A stretch of 64,000 bases of DNA from DATEJJ01 sp039649115 (lineage in GTDB: Bacteria > Actinomycetota > Actinomycetes > Mycobacteriales > Micromonosporaceae), in contig JBBWZQ010000079.1 of NCBI GenBank assembly GCA_039649115.1, forward strand, positions 28,278 through 92,277. The letters are read 5' to 3'. The position numbers and the translations under genes are program-made. Under the pieces are notes generated by a model. It made no database searches. It saw nothing but the letters and a program-made list of their open reading frames with translations, and was not told the DNA's origin. Each line of letters starts with the position of its first letter. The first letter of the stretch is position 1. Shown one piece after another: positions 1-8,377 of the stretch.

Positions 1-3000
1 CTGGCCACATCCGGCTCCACCTGCTCGGCACCGGAGACGTCCACCGCCCGGCTCGTGACCAGTACCAGCCGGGGTGGCTCGGGCCACCGCCGCGAGGTGA
101 GAGCCGCCTGGCAGACGGCCAGTAGCCGGGTGACGTGGACGCACAGCCGGTCGACGGCGGGCGAGCGGTCCCGTTCCACCGCCCCGTACAGGACGAGATC
201 GGGCGGCGGGCCGTCCAGCGACTCCAGCACCTCGTCCAGGTCAGCCGCGCGTTCGGGCGCCACCCGGTACGGGCGCAGGCCGGCCCGCTGGACGGCGAGC
301 AGCACGGACAGCGCGGCCTCGCCGCCGTCGGGCAGGATCACCAAGGCGCGGCGGCCCGTCGGCGGCCGTCCCGGTGCCGGCTGCGGCGCGGGCGCGGACC
401 GCCAGCGTAGTTCGGTCACGGGCGGAGCGGGTTCCGCTGGGGCACCGGCCGGTGCCAGCGGCGCCGGCTGCGCCACGACCGCCGCCGGCGGATCCACCCA
501 GTGCCGGGTCCGCTCGTACGGGTAGCCCGGCACCGGTACCCGCACCGCGGGTCGCGGCTGTCCCGCCGCCGCCCAGTCGACCGGGGCGCCCGCCACCCAG
601 GCGCGGGCGGCCGCGCCCAGCAGTTCGGTGTGGTCGTCCCGGCCGCTCGGCAGGCTCGGCACGGCCTGCGCCGGGCCGAGATCCGGGTGCACCCGGGCGA
701 GCCCGGTCAGCGTACGGCGCGGCCCGGTCTCCAGCACCAGACCCGGCCGGCACTCCCGCAGCAGGGCGCCGAGGGCGTCGTGGAAACGCACCGGCTCGAC
801 CAGCTGTGCCGTCCAGAACGCCGGATCGGTGGCCTGAGCGGGCTCGACCGCCTTGCCGGTGCGGGCGGAGTAGAGGGGCAGCCGGGGCGCCGACAGCCTG
901 ACTCCGGTGAACTCGCCGGCCCAGGCGGTCGCGGCCGGCTGCCAACCGGGGTGGTGGAAGGCCCCCGGTACGGCCAGGCGACGGCTGGCGATGCCGTCCG
1001 CGCGCAACCGGCCGGCCAACTCGTCGAGGGCGGCCGGCGGACCGGATACCACGGTCTGGCGGGCGCCGTTGACCGCCGCGATGGCGAGGGAACCGCCGAT
1101 CAGCGGCGCCGTCTCCGCCTCGCCCGCGGCCACCGCCAGCATGCCGCCGGTCACCGGGTGCTCCGCCATCGCCGCGGCTCGGGCCGCGACCAGCCGGACC
1201 GCGTCGGGCAGCGCGAAGACACCCGCGACAGTGGCGGCGCACAGCTCACCCAGGCTGTGCCCGAGCACCGCGGCCGGCGGCACGCCCCAGTTGCGCCAGG
1301 TCTCCGCCAGCGCGTAGTTGACGGCGAACAGCAGTTCCTGGTGCACCGGGCGGTCGCCGGTGGAGGCGTCGCCGGCCAGCTCGAGCCAGGGCTCGTACAC
1401 CGGCGCCCCGTGCGCCTCGAACAGTTCGAGGCACTCGTCCATGGTGATGGTGAACGGGCGCACCGTGCCGTACAGGCCGGCTGCCATCCGGGCGTGTTGC
1501 GCGCCCTGGCCCGGGAACAGGTAGCCGACGGTCAGGTCCGGCGCGGCGGTACCGGTGACCGGGTCACCGGCGAGCGCCCGGTCGAGTTCGTCGAGCCCGC
1601 GTACCACCACCGCCCCCCGTACCCGGTGGTGTGTGCGGCCGTGCTGCAGGGTCGCCACCGCGTCGGCGAAGCAGCCGGCCCCCCGTCCGGCGAAGTACCC
1701 GGCCAGCTCCGACCGCAGCCGGACCGCACCCTGCTCGGTGCCGGCCGACCAGACGACGACCCGGGGCTGCGCATCACCGCGGCGGTACACCGGTGCCGGG
1801 CCCTCGCCGAGCACCGCGTGTGCGTTGGTGCCGCCGATACCGAGCGATGTGACCGCGGCCCGGCGGGGCCTGCCCGGCGTGCGCGGCCACGGCTCCAGGC
1901 TCGCACTGACCCGGAATCCCGTCTTTTCCAGTTCCAGCCGTGGGTTGGGCGTGCCCAGGTGGACCGTGCCGGGAATCGCCTCCCGGTCGAGCGTGAGCAC
2001 GGTCTTGATGAAGCCGGCGATGCCGGCCGCGCCGTCCATGTGACCGATGTTGGATTTCACGGAGCCGAGCAGGCAGCTGCCGGGCTCCAGCGGCTGCCCG
2101 CCCAGGCCGGCGTACGCCTCGGCGAGCGCGGCCACCTCCACCGGATCGCCCAGGGCGGTGCCGGTGGCGTGTGCTTCGACGTACCCGATCTCGGCCGGAT
2201 CCGTACCGGCCAGGGCCATCGCCTCGGTCACCGCCGCCGCCTGTCCCGAGACGCTCGGCGCGCTGAAACTGAGCTTGTCGGCGCCGTCGTTGTTCACCGC
2301 GCCGCCCAGCACCACCGCCTTCACGTGGTCGCCGTCGGCGATGGCGTCGTCGAGCCGCTTGAGCAGCACGGCGCCGGCGCCACTGCCGAAGATGGTTCCG
2401 GTGGCCGCGGTATCGAACGGCCGGCAATGCCCGTCCGCGCTCATCACCCCGCCCGGGGTCCACAGGTAACCGGCGCCGACCGGCAACCGCAGCGCGCTGC
2501 CGCCCGCGATCGCCGCGTCACACTCGCCCAGCCGCAGCGCCTGGCAGGCCAGGTGCACCGCCACCAGGCTGCTGGAGCAGGCGCTCAGGACGGTCATGGC
2601 CGGCCCGCGCAGGTCCAGCTTGTACGCCACGAGCGTGGCCAGGTAGTCGGGCTGGTTGAGGGTCTGCACGAGCATGCCGGAGGGTCCGATCAGGTCGGGC
2701 CGGCGGGCCAGGTGCATCGGCAGGTACCCGTTGGGCCCCACGCACCCGTAGACCGCGACGCTGTCCCGGTAGCCGAACGGGTCGTAACCCGCATGCTCGA
2801 CCGCGCCGTGGCAGACCTCCAGGAACACGCGTAGTTGGGGATCGCACAACTCCGCCTCGCGCGGCGTCATCCGGAACAGGCCCGCGTCGAACCGGTCGCT
2901 GTCCGGCATCGCGGCGTAGGCCCGTACGTAATCGGGGTTTGCCAGTTCTTCCGGGCCGACCCCGGCCGCGCGCGACTCGTCCACGCCGGGGAAGGTGACG

Positions 3001-3104
3001 CATTCGCGCCCCGCGACGAGATTCAGCCAGAACTCGTCGAGGTCGCGGGCGCCTGGAAAGCGGCACGCCATGCCTATCACCGCGATCGGCTCCAGGCCAT
3101 CCAT
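1..3104 (-). CDS. Type I polyketide synthase, KS-AT-(KR start), 3' end off the left edge
   Basis: This modular PKS extends beyond the left edge; about 1034 N-terminal residues are visible. It begins at ATG 3104, five bases after the preceding carrier gene's stop, with an AGAGGAAGG ribosome site. The ketosynthase (about residues 5-430) has VLSACSSS with active Cys176, then EAHATGT and KSNIGH for the two His. The acyltransferase (about 525-830) has GHSLGE with Ser617 and the substrate-motif equivalent GAFH, closer to malonyl-type HAFH than methylmalonyl YASH. After a Pro/Ala-rich linker, the sequence to the edge looks like the structural half of a ketoreductase. No loading domain is present, so the module should accept its chain from the upstream free carrier protein or NRPS. 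It is the fourth gene of a ligase-NRPS-carrier-PKS operon. Malonyl specificity is an inference from one motif. Confidence 0.93.
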   Translation of the reverse strand, partial: MDGLEPIAVIGMACRFPGARDLDEFWLNLVAGRECVTFPGVDESRAAGVGPEELANPDYVRAYAAMPDSDRFDAGLFRMTPREAELCDPQLRVFLEVCHGAVEHAGYDPFGYRDSVAVYGCVGPNGYLPMHLARRPDLIGPSGMLVQTLNQPDYLATLVAYKLDLRGPAMTVLSACSSSLVAVHLACQALRLGECDAAIAGGSALRLPVGAGYLWTPGGVMSADGHCRPFDTAATGTIFGSGAGAVLLKRLDDAIADGDHVKAVVLGGAVNNDGADKLSFSAPSVSGQAAAVTEAMALAGTDPAEIGYVEAHATGTALGDPVEVAALAEAYAGLGGQPLEPGSCLLGSVKSNIGHMDGAAGIAGFIKTVLTLDREAIPGTVHLGTPNPRLELEKTGFRVSASLEPWPRTPGRPRRAAVTSLGIGGTNAHAVLGEGPAPVYRRGDAQPRVVVWSAGTEQGAVRLRSELAGYFAGRGAGCFADAVATLQHGRTHHRVRGAVVVRGLDELDRALAGDPVTGTAAPDLTVGYLFPGQGAQHARMAAGLYGTVRPFTITMDECLELFEAHGAPVYEPWLELAGDASTGDRPVHQELLFAVNYALAETWRNWGVPPAAVLGHSLGELCAATVAGVFALPDAVRLVAARAAAMAEHPVTGGMLAVAAGEAETAPLIGGSLAIAAVNGARQTVVSGPPAALDELAGRLRADGIASRRLAVPGAFHHPGWQPAATAWAGEFTGVRLSAPRLPLYSARTGKAVEPAQATDPAFWTAQLVEPVRFHDALGALLRECRPGLVLETGPRRTLTGLARVHPDLGPAQAVPSLPSGRDDHTELLGAAARAWVAGAPVDWAAAGQPRPAVRVPVPGYPYERTRHWVDPPAAVVAQPAPLAPAGAPAEPAPPVTELRWRSAPAPQPAPGRPPTGRRALVILPDGGEAALSVLLAVQRAGLRPYRVAPERAADLDEVLESLDGPPPDLVLYGAVERDRSPAVDRLCVHVTRLLAVCQAALTSRRWPEPPRLVLVTSRAVDVSGAEQVEPDVA

Positions 3105-3109
3105 CGGCG

Positions 3110-3454
3110 TCACCTTCCTCTGTCTCGGATGCGGGCCCGCAGGTCGCGGCGCGCCGCCGGACCGAGCGCGGCGCGCCGCAGCTCGATCGGCGTGGGTGTC
3201 GGGGCCCCGGCGGGCGCGCGGACCAGGTACCTGGCCAGCGAGCGCGGTGTCGGGTACTTGAACGGTGCCCACAGCGGGACCGGCCGGCCGAGCCGGTCCT
3301 GGATCCGGGCGTGCACCTGGAGCAGCGTCGCGGAGCTGAGCCCGGTCTCGAAGAACGTCGCGTCCGCCGCCACCCCGAACCCGACGACCTGCCAGATCAC
3401 CGTGTCGAGCAGCGCGCGCATCTCCTGCTCGGCGATCACCTCCGGGGCGCTCAC
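3110..3454 (-). CDS. Free-standing peptidyl/acyl carrier protein
   Basis: A 114-aa carrier protein. It carries the phosphopantetheine signature DATFFETGLSS, with Ser41 as the expected attachment site, followed by a helical segment and an Arg-rich tail. It starts at GTG 3454, overlapping the NRPS stop by four bases (GTGA), and ends five bases before the PKS start. It is therefore translationally coupled on both sides and probably shuttles the intermediate between the NRPS module and the PKS. The basic C-terminal tail of about 25 residues beyond the usual 85-aa carrier fold may be a docking element, which is inference. The partner enzymes cannot be read from the sequence alone. Confidence 0.85.
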   Translation of the reverse strand: MSAPEVIAEQEMRALLDTVIWQVVGFGVAADATFFETGLSSATLLQVHARIQDRLGRPVPLWAPFKYPTPRSLARYLVRAPAGAPTPTPIELRRAALGPAARRDLRARIRDRGR

Positions 3455-6400
3455 CGCCGCGCTCCACCATCCGGCAGGGCCAGCTCGGCGGCGCCCAGCA
3501 GCAGGGTGTGCAACTGCGCGGGCGTCGGCGCCTCGAACACCGCCTCGAAGCCGACCGGGCGCCCCAACCGCTCGGTTGCCCGCTGCGCGACTGCCATCGC
3601 CAGCAGCGAGTGCCCGCCGTGCAGGAAGAAGTCCGAATCCGGACCGAGCGACGGGTCATCGAGCACCTCCCGCCACAGTTCGACCAGGTGGCGCACGCCG
3701 GGGTCGGCCGGCGGGGCGGCCGGCTGCGCCGCGCGGGCCACCAGGTCCCGCACCGCTTGGTGGTCGACCTTGCCGTTGCCGGTGGTGGGCAGAGCGGCAA
3801 CCAGCACGAAGCGGCTGGGTACCGCCGCGTCGGGTAACTGCTGGCGGGCGTGGGTACGCAGCAGCCGGCCCAGCTCGTCGGCGTCGGCGCCCGGCGCGGC
3901 CACGACCGCGGCGACCAGACGCAGGTGCCCACCCGGGTCCGGCTCGGTGGCCACCGCCGCGGCCCGCACCTCCGGCCGCTGCTGCAGCACCGCCTCCACC
4001 TCGGTCAGCTCCAGCCGGTGGCCGCGCACCTTGACCTGCCGGTCCAGCCTGCCCAGGAAGGCCAGCCCGCCGGCGTCCAACACCACCCGGTCACCGGTGC
4101 GGTACCGCCGGCCGGTGGCGGTGTCGGGGAGGCACCGGGCGGTGTTCTCCGGCTGATGCCGGTAGCCGAGAGCCACCCCCGCCCCGCTGATGCACAGCTC
4201 GCCCGGCACACCCGGCGGCACCGCCGAACCGTCTTCATCCAGGATGTGCAGCGTGGTGTTGGCGACCGGGAGCCCGAGCGGCAGCGGGTCGCTCAGCGAG
4301 CCGGACAGCTCCGCGACCGTGGACCAGATCGTCGTTTCGGTCGGGCCGTACACGTGGAACAGCCGGCAGCCGTCGGCCAGCAACCGCTCGGCGAGCGCGG
4401 CCGGCAACGGCTCCCCGCCGCAGATCACCCGCCGGCCGCGCAGCCGCCCCGCCAGCCCGCCGCCGACCGCCCGCCAGGTCGTGGGCGTCGCCTGGACGAC
4501 GTCGACGCGCTCGTCGGTGATGAGACCGAGCAGCCGGTCGGCGGAGGCACGGTCCTCGTCGGGAGCGACCACCACGGTGCCGCCGGTACTCAGCGGCAGC
4601 AACAGCTCCAGGGCGGAGATGTCGAAGGAGAACGTGGTCAGCCACAGCGTCCGCTCCCCCGGCCGGACCGCCAACCGCCGCGCGAAATCGGCCACCAGGT
4701 TGGCCAGGCCGCCATGGGACACCTCCACGCCCTTCGGCGTGCCGGTGGAGCCGGATGTGTAGATGACATAGGCGCACGAGCCGCTGTCCGGTGCCGGCCA
4801 CTCCGGCGGCTCCTGCTCTGGCCGGCGACCCGGCCCGTACCCGGCCGGATCCGGCAGCCCGATCCGCTCCCGCCCGGCCAGGCAGGCGGGGTCCGGCTCG
4901 CCGTCGGTGAGCAGCAGCCGCACACCGGCGTCGTCGAGCTGGCTGGCCAGCCGGGCCGCCGGATGCCTCGGGTCCAGAGGCAGGTACGCGGCACCGGCCG
5001 CCCACACCCCCAGCACCGCGGCGGCGAGCGCGGGTCCCCGGTTGGCGTACAGCGCGACCGGCTCGGCCGGCCGCACCCCGCACGCCACCAGTTCCCGGCG
5101 GACCCGCTCGGCCATCTCGACCAGCGTCCGGTACGTGGTGTCCCGCCCCCGCACGCGTACCGCCACCGCGTCCGGTCGGGTCGCGGCGGTCGCCCGCACC
5201 TGCGCCGGCAGCATCTGTGCCGGCAGCGGCCGCACCGGACCCAGCAGAGCACCTGCCGCGAGCCGGTCGGCCGGGCTCCATCCGGTGACCGTACGCAGGG
5301 GCCGGTCCAGGGCACCGGCCATCTCGCGCAGCAGAGCGTCATAGCGCTGCAGTAGACGCTCCACAAAGGACTTGTCGTGCACCTCGATGCTGTAGCTGGC
5401 CGCGATGTGGACGCCGCCCGGGAACGGCCAGACGATCCATTCCAGGTCCAGCCGGCTGACCGGGTGGTACACGTCGAGCCCGGCCAGCGTACCGCCGGCC
5501 ATCGTCGGTGGCAGCATGGCCCGGAAGTTGGTGCCGTTGGGTGAGCGGTTGTTGAAGCTGTGCCGGAACAGCGGCACCCGCCAGTCGCCCGAGCGCGCCG
5601 GTAGGCTGTTCGCCACCGCCTCGAAGGAGGCACTGCCGTGCTCGAGCCCTTGCAGGAAGGCGGTGGAGACCCGCCGGACGAGTTCGACCGGGCTCGTACC
5701 GGGGTCGAGGCGGACCCGGACGGGCAGCGTGCTGGCATGGAAGCCGACGACGTCGGCGGGCGCCGAACCGCGGGCGAGCACCGGCACGCCTACCACCAGG
5801 TCGCTGCCGGCCCCGTGCCGGGCCAGCAACAGGTAGAACGCGGCCATCAGCACGATGTTCCGGGTGACCTTGGTGCGGTCCTGGATCTCCGCGGCTGCGG
5901 CGATGGACTCGGCCGAGAGCGCGTGGCTGATCTCGGCACCGGTGAAGCGCGGGCGGCCCGCGATCGGACGCGCTCCGGTCAGGGCGGTGCGCTGGGGATC
6001 AAAGCCGTCCAGGTGGCGCACCCAGTACTCGATGTCCCCGGGATCGGCGGGCGGCTCCAGGTGGAGGGCGGTGGGCCGGGCCAGGTCGGGCGGTGGCTGG
6101 CCCTCGCCGGCGAACGCGTCGTAGAGCGCGGGGATCTCGCGCATCAGCACGCTCGCCGTCAGGTAGTCGCTCACCAGGTGGTGGGTCACCAGACACACCG
6201 CGCTGCCTTCGGGTAGCCGCACGAGATGTGCGCGGATCAGCGGTGTGCCGTCGAACTCGAACGGGACGGCCGCGAGCCCGCTCAACACCTCCGGGAGCGT
6301 GTCCTCGCGGGCCTCGGTCACCCACAACGGAAGCGCCTCGTCGAGCGGGAGGAACGCCTTGCCGGGTACCGCACCGTTGGGCCGCAGCACCGCGCGCAGG

Positions 6401-6597
6401 GCCGGATGGCGGTACATCAGCCAGTTCAGCGACTGCTGTAGCGGCCACCAGCGCAGCGGCTGCTCGGTCCGGAACGCGAACACGATGTTGCAGATTGCGC
6501 GGTCCGGAACCAGCCGGTGCAGCATCCACTGCGCTTGTTCCTTGGCGGTGAGCGGGACATCGTGGGGCGCGGCACCGGGTGCTGAGTCAGCGCGCAC
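3451..6597 (-). CDS. NRPS module C-A-PCP, predicted glycine-specific
   Basis: A one-module nonribosomal peptide synthetase of 1048 aa. The condensation domain (about residues 15-430) has HHLVSD with His139, His140 and Asp144. The adenylation domain (about 455-930) shows YTSGSTGTPKG, YGPTETT, YRTGD and GNGKVD. The PCP (about 955-1035) has FFLHGGHSLL. Hand alignment of the A-domain pocket to GrsA gives D-I-L-Q-I-G-V-I-W-K, very close to the classical glycine code DILQLGLIWK. GTG 6597 is the likely start, with GGAAGAA seven bases upstream. The gene lies 26 bp after the ligase gene and overlaps the carrier gene. A close paralogue with the same layout and pocket lies at 53439-56543. Glycine assignment is inference from the code. 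Confidence 0.93.
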   Translation of the reverse strand: MRADSAPGAAPHDVPLTAKEQAQWMLHRLVPDRAICNIVFAFRTEQPLRWWPLQQSLNWLMYRHPALRAVLRPNGAVPGKAFLPLDEALPLWVTEAREDTLPEVLSGLAAVPFEFDGTPLIRAHLVRLPEGSAVCLVTHHLVSDYLTASVLMREIPALYDAFAGEGQPPPDLARPTALHLEPPADPGDIEYWVRHLDGFDPQRTALTGARPIAGRPRFTGAEISHALSAESIAAAAEIQDRTKVTRNIVLMAAFYLLLARHGAGSDLVVGVPVLARGSAPADVVGFHASTLPVRVRLDPGTSPVELVRRVSTAFLQGLEHGSASFEAVANSLPARSGDWRVPLFRHSFNNRSPNGTNFRAMLPPTMAGGTLAGLDVYHPVSRLDLEWIVWPFPGGVHIAASYSIEVHDKSFVERLLQRYDALLREMAGALDRPLRTVTGWSPADRLAAGALLGPVRPLPAQMLPAQVRATAATRPDAVAVRVRGRDTTYRTLVEMAERVRRELVACGVRPAEPVALYANRGPALAAAVLGVWAAGAAYLPLDPRHPAARLASQLDDAGVRLLLTDGEPDPACLAGRERIGLPDPAGYGPGRRPEQEPPEWPAPDSGSCAYVIYTSGSTGTPKGVEVSHGGLANLVADFARRLAVRPGERTLWLTTFSFDISALELLLPLSTGGTVVVAPDEDRASADRLLGLITDERVDVVQATPTTWRAVGGGLAGRLRGRRVICGGEPLPAALAERLLADGCRLFHVYGPTETTIWSTVAELSGSLSDPLPLGLPVANTTLHILDEDGSAVPPGVPGELCISGAGVALGYRHQPENTARCLPDTATGRRYRTGDRVVLDAGGLAFLGRLDRQVKVRGHRLELTEVEAVLQQRPEVRAAAVATEPDPGGHLRLVAAVVAAPGADADELGRLLRTHARQQLPDAAVPSRFVLVAALPTTGNGKVDHQAVRDLVARAAQPAAPPADPGVRHLVELWREVLDDPSLGPDSDFFLHGGHSLLAMAVAQRATERLGRPVGFEAVFEAPTPAQLHTLLLGAAELALPDGGARR

Positions 6598-6623
6598 GTT
6601 CTGGTTCTTCCGTGTCGGTCATG

Positions 6624-8207
6624 TCACGTCGCTCCGTCCACAAACGACCGCTCGCCCGATGCGACAATCCGATCACTCGCCGGCATCCGCGGCGAGTCGC
6701 CGATTCCGGGGACGCTCCCCCGATCGGCGGCGAACATGTCGACCAAGCTCGCCTTCACGACCTTGCCCGCGCTGTTGCGCGGCAGGCGCTCGGCCAGCAG
6801 CACGCGGGCGGGAAGTTCGTGGCCGGCCAACCTGTCGCGCAGGAACCGGCGCAGCGGTGCGAGGCCGAGTTCAGCCGCCGCGGCACCCGGGCGCGGCACG
6901 ACCACCGCGCCCACCACCGCGCCCAGGGTCGGGTGGCCCAAGCCGACCGCGGCCGCCTCGGCCACCGCGGGATGCTCGTGCAGCGCCGCCTCCACCTGTA
7001 GCGTCGACACCTTGAAGGCACCCGACTTGACGATGTCGGTGTCACGGTCCACCAGGTACAGGAAGCCGTCTGCGTCGAGACGGCCGAGGTCGCCCATGCG
7101 GACCCAGCCGGCCGCGAATGTGCCGTCGCCCCCACCATCCACATAGGACCGTGGGTACGGCGACCGCAACCAGACGTGGCCAACGGATCCCGGCGGCAGC
7201 GGTCGACGGGCCGCGTCGGCAACCATGAGTTGGCCGTCGGCGGCGCGGCCGACCGCGTCCGGCCGGGCCGCGTCGAACACCATGCTGGTCTGTGCGGGAG
7301 CCGCCTCGGTGGATGTGTAGTAGTTGACCAGGACCGCATTGGGGAACGCGCGCGCCAGGCGCACGGCGACGGCCGGTGGCAGCGGCGCGGCCGTGGAACC
7401 GATCAGCCGGACCGCCGACAGGTCGTGGTGCGCCAGGGCGGGCGAGTTGAGCATCTCGACCGCCATCGCCGGCACGACGAAGACCGACCCGGCCTGACGC
7501 GTCTCGATCAGCCGCAGGAACCGCGCCGGGGTGAACTGGGGCAGCACCAGGCCCGCGGGGTGCGCGTCGATCGCGTTCAGCAGCATTGCCTGGCCTGCGT
7601 TGGTGCCGATGGGGAACGAGTGCAGGAACACGTTGGAGTGGCGTAGCCGGCGGCGGTTGGGGCGTTCGGCCGCGCCGTAGGTGAGGTTGGCGTGGCTGGC
7701 GCCGACGGCCTTCGGCGTCCCGGTGGTACCCGACGTGTACAGGATCTGCGCCAGGTCGTGCGGGCTGACCGGCACGCTGTCGACCGCCGGCCCGGCGACC
7801 GCTACCTCGTCGACCGTTGCCGAGAACCGGCACTCGACATCCGGCGGCGGCACCAGTCCGGTGCCGTGCAGCACGGCCGCCGACCGGCTGTGCGTCAGCA
7901 CGTGCCGCAGTTGCGGTGCGGCCAGCCGGTCGGAGCACGGCACGGCCACCGCCCCGGCGCGCAGTACGCCGCAGTACGCGACCGCGTACTCGGTCCAGCC
8001 CCGCCCGTCGAACAGCAGCGCCACCCGGTCACCCGGACGCACGCCCCGCTCCAGCAGGCCCGAGGTCACCGCCGTGGCGCGGTGATCCCACTCCGCGAAG
8101 GTGAGGCGTGCGCCGCCCACGGTCTCCAGCGCCGGTCGGTCCGGTTCCTGCCGGGCGCGGTCGGCCAGCAGGTCCGGCACGGTGCGCGGCGTGTACCGGT
8201 CAGGCAC
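6624..8207 (-). CDS. Adenylate-forming acyl ligase (acyl-CoA synthetase family)
   Basis: A class I adenylate-forming enzyme of 527 aa that should activate a carboxylic acid as its AMP ester for transfer to CoA or a carrier protein. Visible motifs are LYTSGTTGTPKAV (P-loop), YYTSTE, the MGDLG motif and the C-terminal NSAGKVVK with the catalytic Lys. I chose GTG 8207: GGAGGG lies about 12 bp upstream and the conserved fold starts immediately after. The frame is open to ATG 8297, but those 30 residues are Arg/Pro-rich and look untranslated. First gene of the operon leading into NRPS, carrier and PKS, so it probably supplies the starter acyl group. The conserved GCGACA-N22-GTTGACT promoter lies just upstream. 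The substrate is unknown. Confidence 0.9.
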   Translation of the reverse strand: MPDRYTPRTVPDLLADRARQEPDRPALETVGGARLTFAEWDHRATAVTSGLLERGVRPGDRVALLFDGRGWTEYAVAYCGVLRAGAVAVPCSDRLAAPQLRHVLTHSRSAAVLHGTGLVPPPDVECRFSATVDEVAVAGPAVDSVPVSPHDLAQILYTSGTTGTPKAVGASHANLTYGAAERPNRRRLRHSNVFLHSFPIGTNAGQAMLLNAIDAHPAGLVLPQFTPARFLRLIETRQAGSVFVVPAMAVEMLNSPALAHHDLSAVRLIGSTAAPLPPAVAVRLARAFPNAVLVNYYTSTEAAPAQTSMVFDAARPDAVGRAADGQLMVADAARRPLPPGSVGHVWLRSPYPRSYVDGGGDGTFAAGWVRMGDLGRLDADGFLYLVDRDTDIVKSGAFKVSTLQVEAALHEHPAVAEAAAVGLGHPTLGAVVGAVVVPRPGAAAAELGLAPLRRFLRDRLAGHELPARVLLAERLPRNSAGKVVKASLVDMFAADRGSVPGIGDSPRMPASDRIVASGERSFVDGAT

Positions 8208-8236
8208 GTGGACACCCGCCCTCCTACCCACCCGCG

Positions 8237-8278
8237 AGTCAACCAGCGGCACCCCTCGCCGAGCCTGTCGCGGATTCG
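8237..8278 (-). promoter_or_regulatory. Cluster-specific promoter element upstream of the acyl ligase
   Basis: Read on the minus strand: CGAATCCGCGACA (8278-8266), a 22-nt spacer, then GTTGACT (8243-8237) in the -10 position, about 30 nt before GTG 8207. The same layout recurs before seven other genes in the window, most closely before the second NRPS at 56.5 kb, with the same 22-nt spacing and TTGACT box. The -10 assignment is inference; the recurrence is direct observation. Confidence 0.55.
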
Positions 8279-8377
8279 TGGGACGCCGGCCGGGCAAACC
8301 CCAATCATGGAGTTACATTCGTTGACGGTGCATCTGACCGGGCGACGCCTTCGGGCGGGAAAGGCGGTTTGGGCTCG

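Noticed and set aside
501..2834. Long plus-strand open frame (777 codons) at the left edge
   Set aside because: It lies opposite the PKS, whose KS and AT motifs are unambiguous; the plus-strand peptide is Arg/Gly/Pro-rich without domains, a typical GC-skew shadow.
8108..8377. Upstream extension of the first ABC transporter gene
   Set aside because: The extra residues are Pro/Ala/Arg-rich, lie antisense to the ligase start and over its promoter, and precede the first membrane helix by far.
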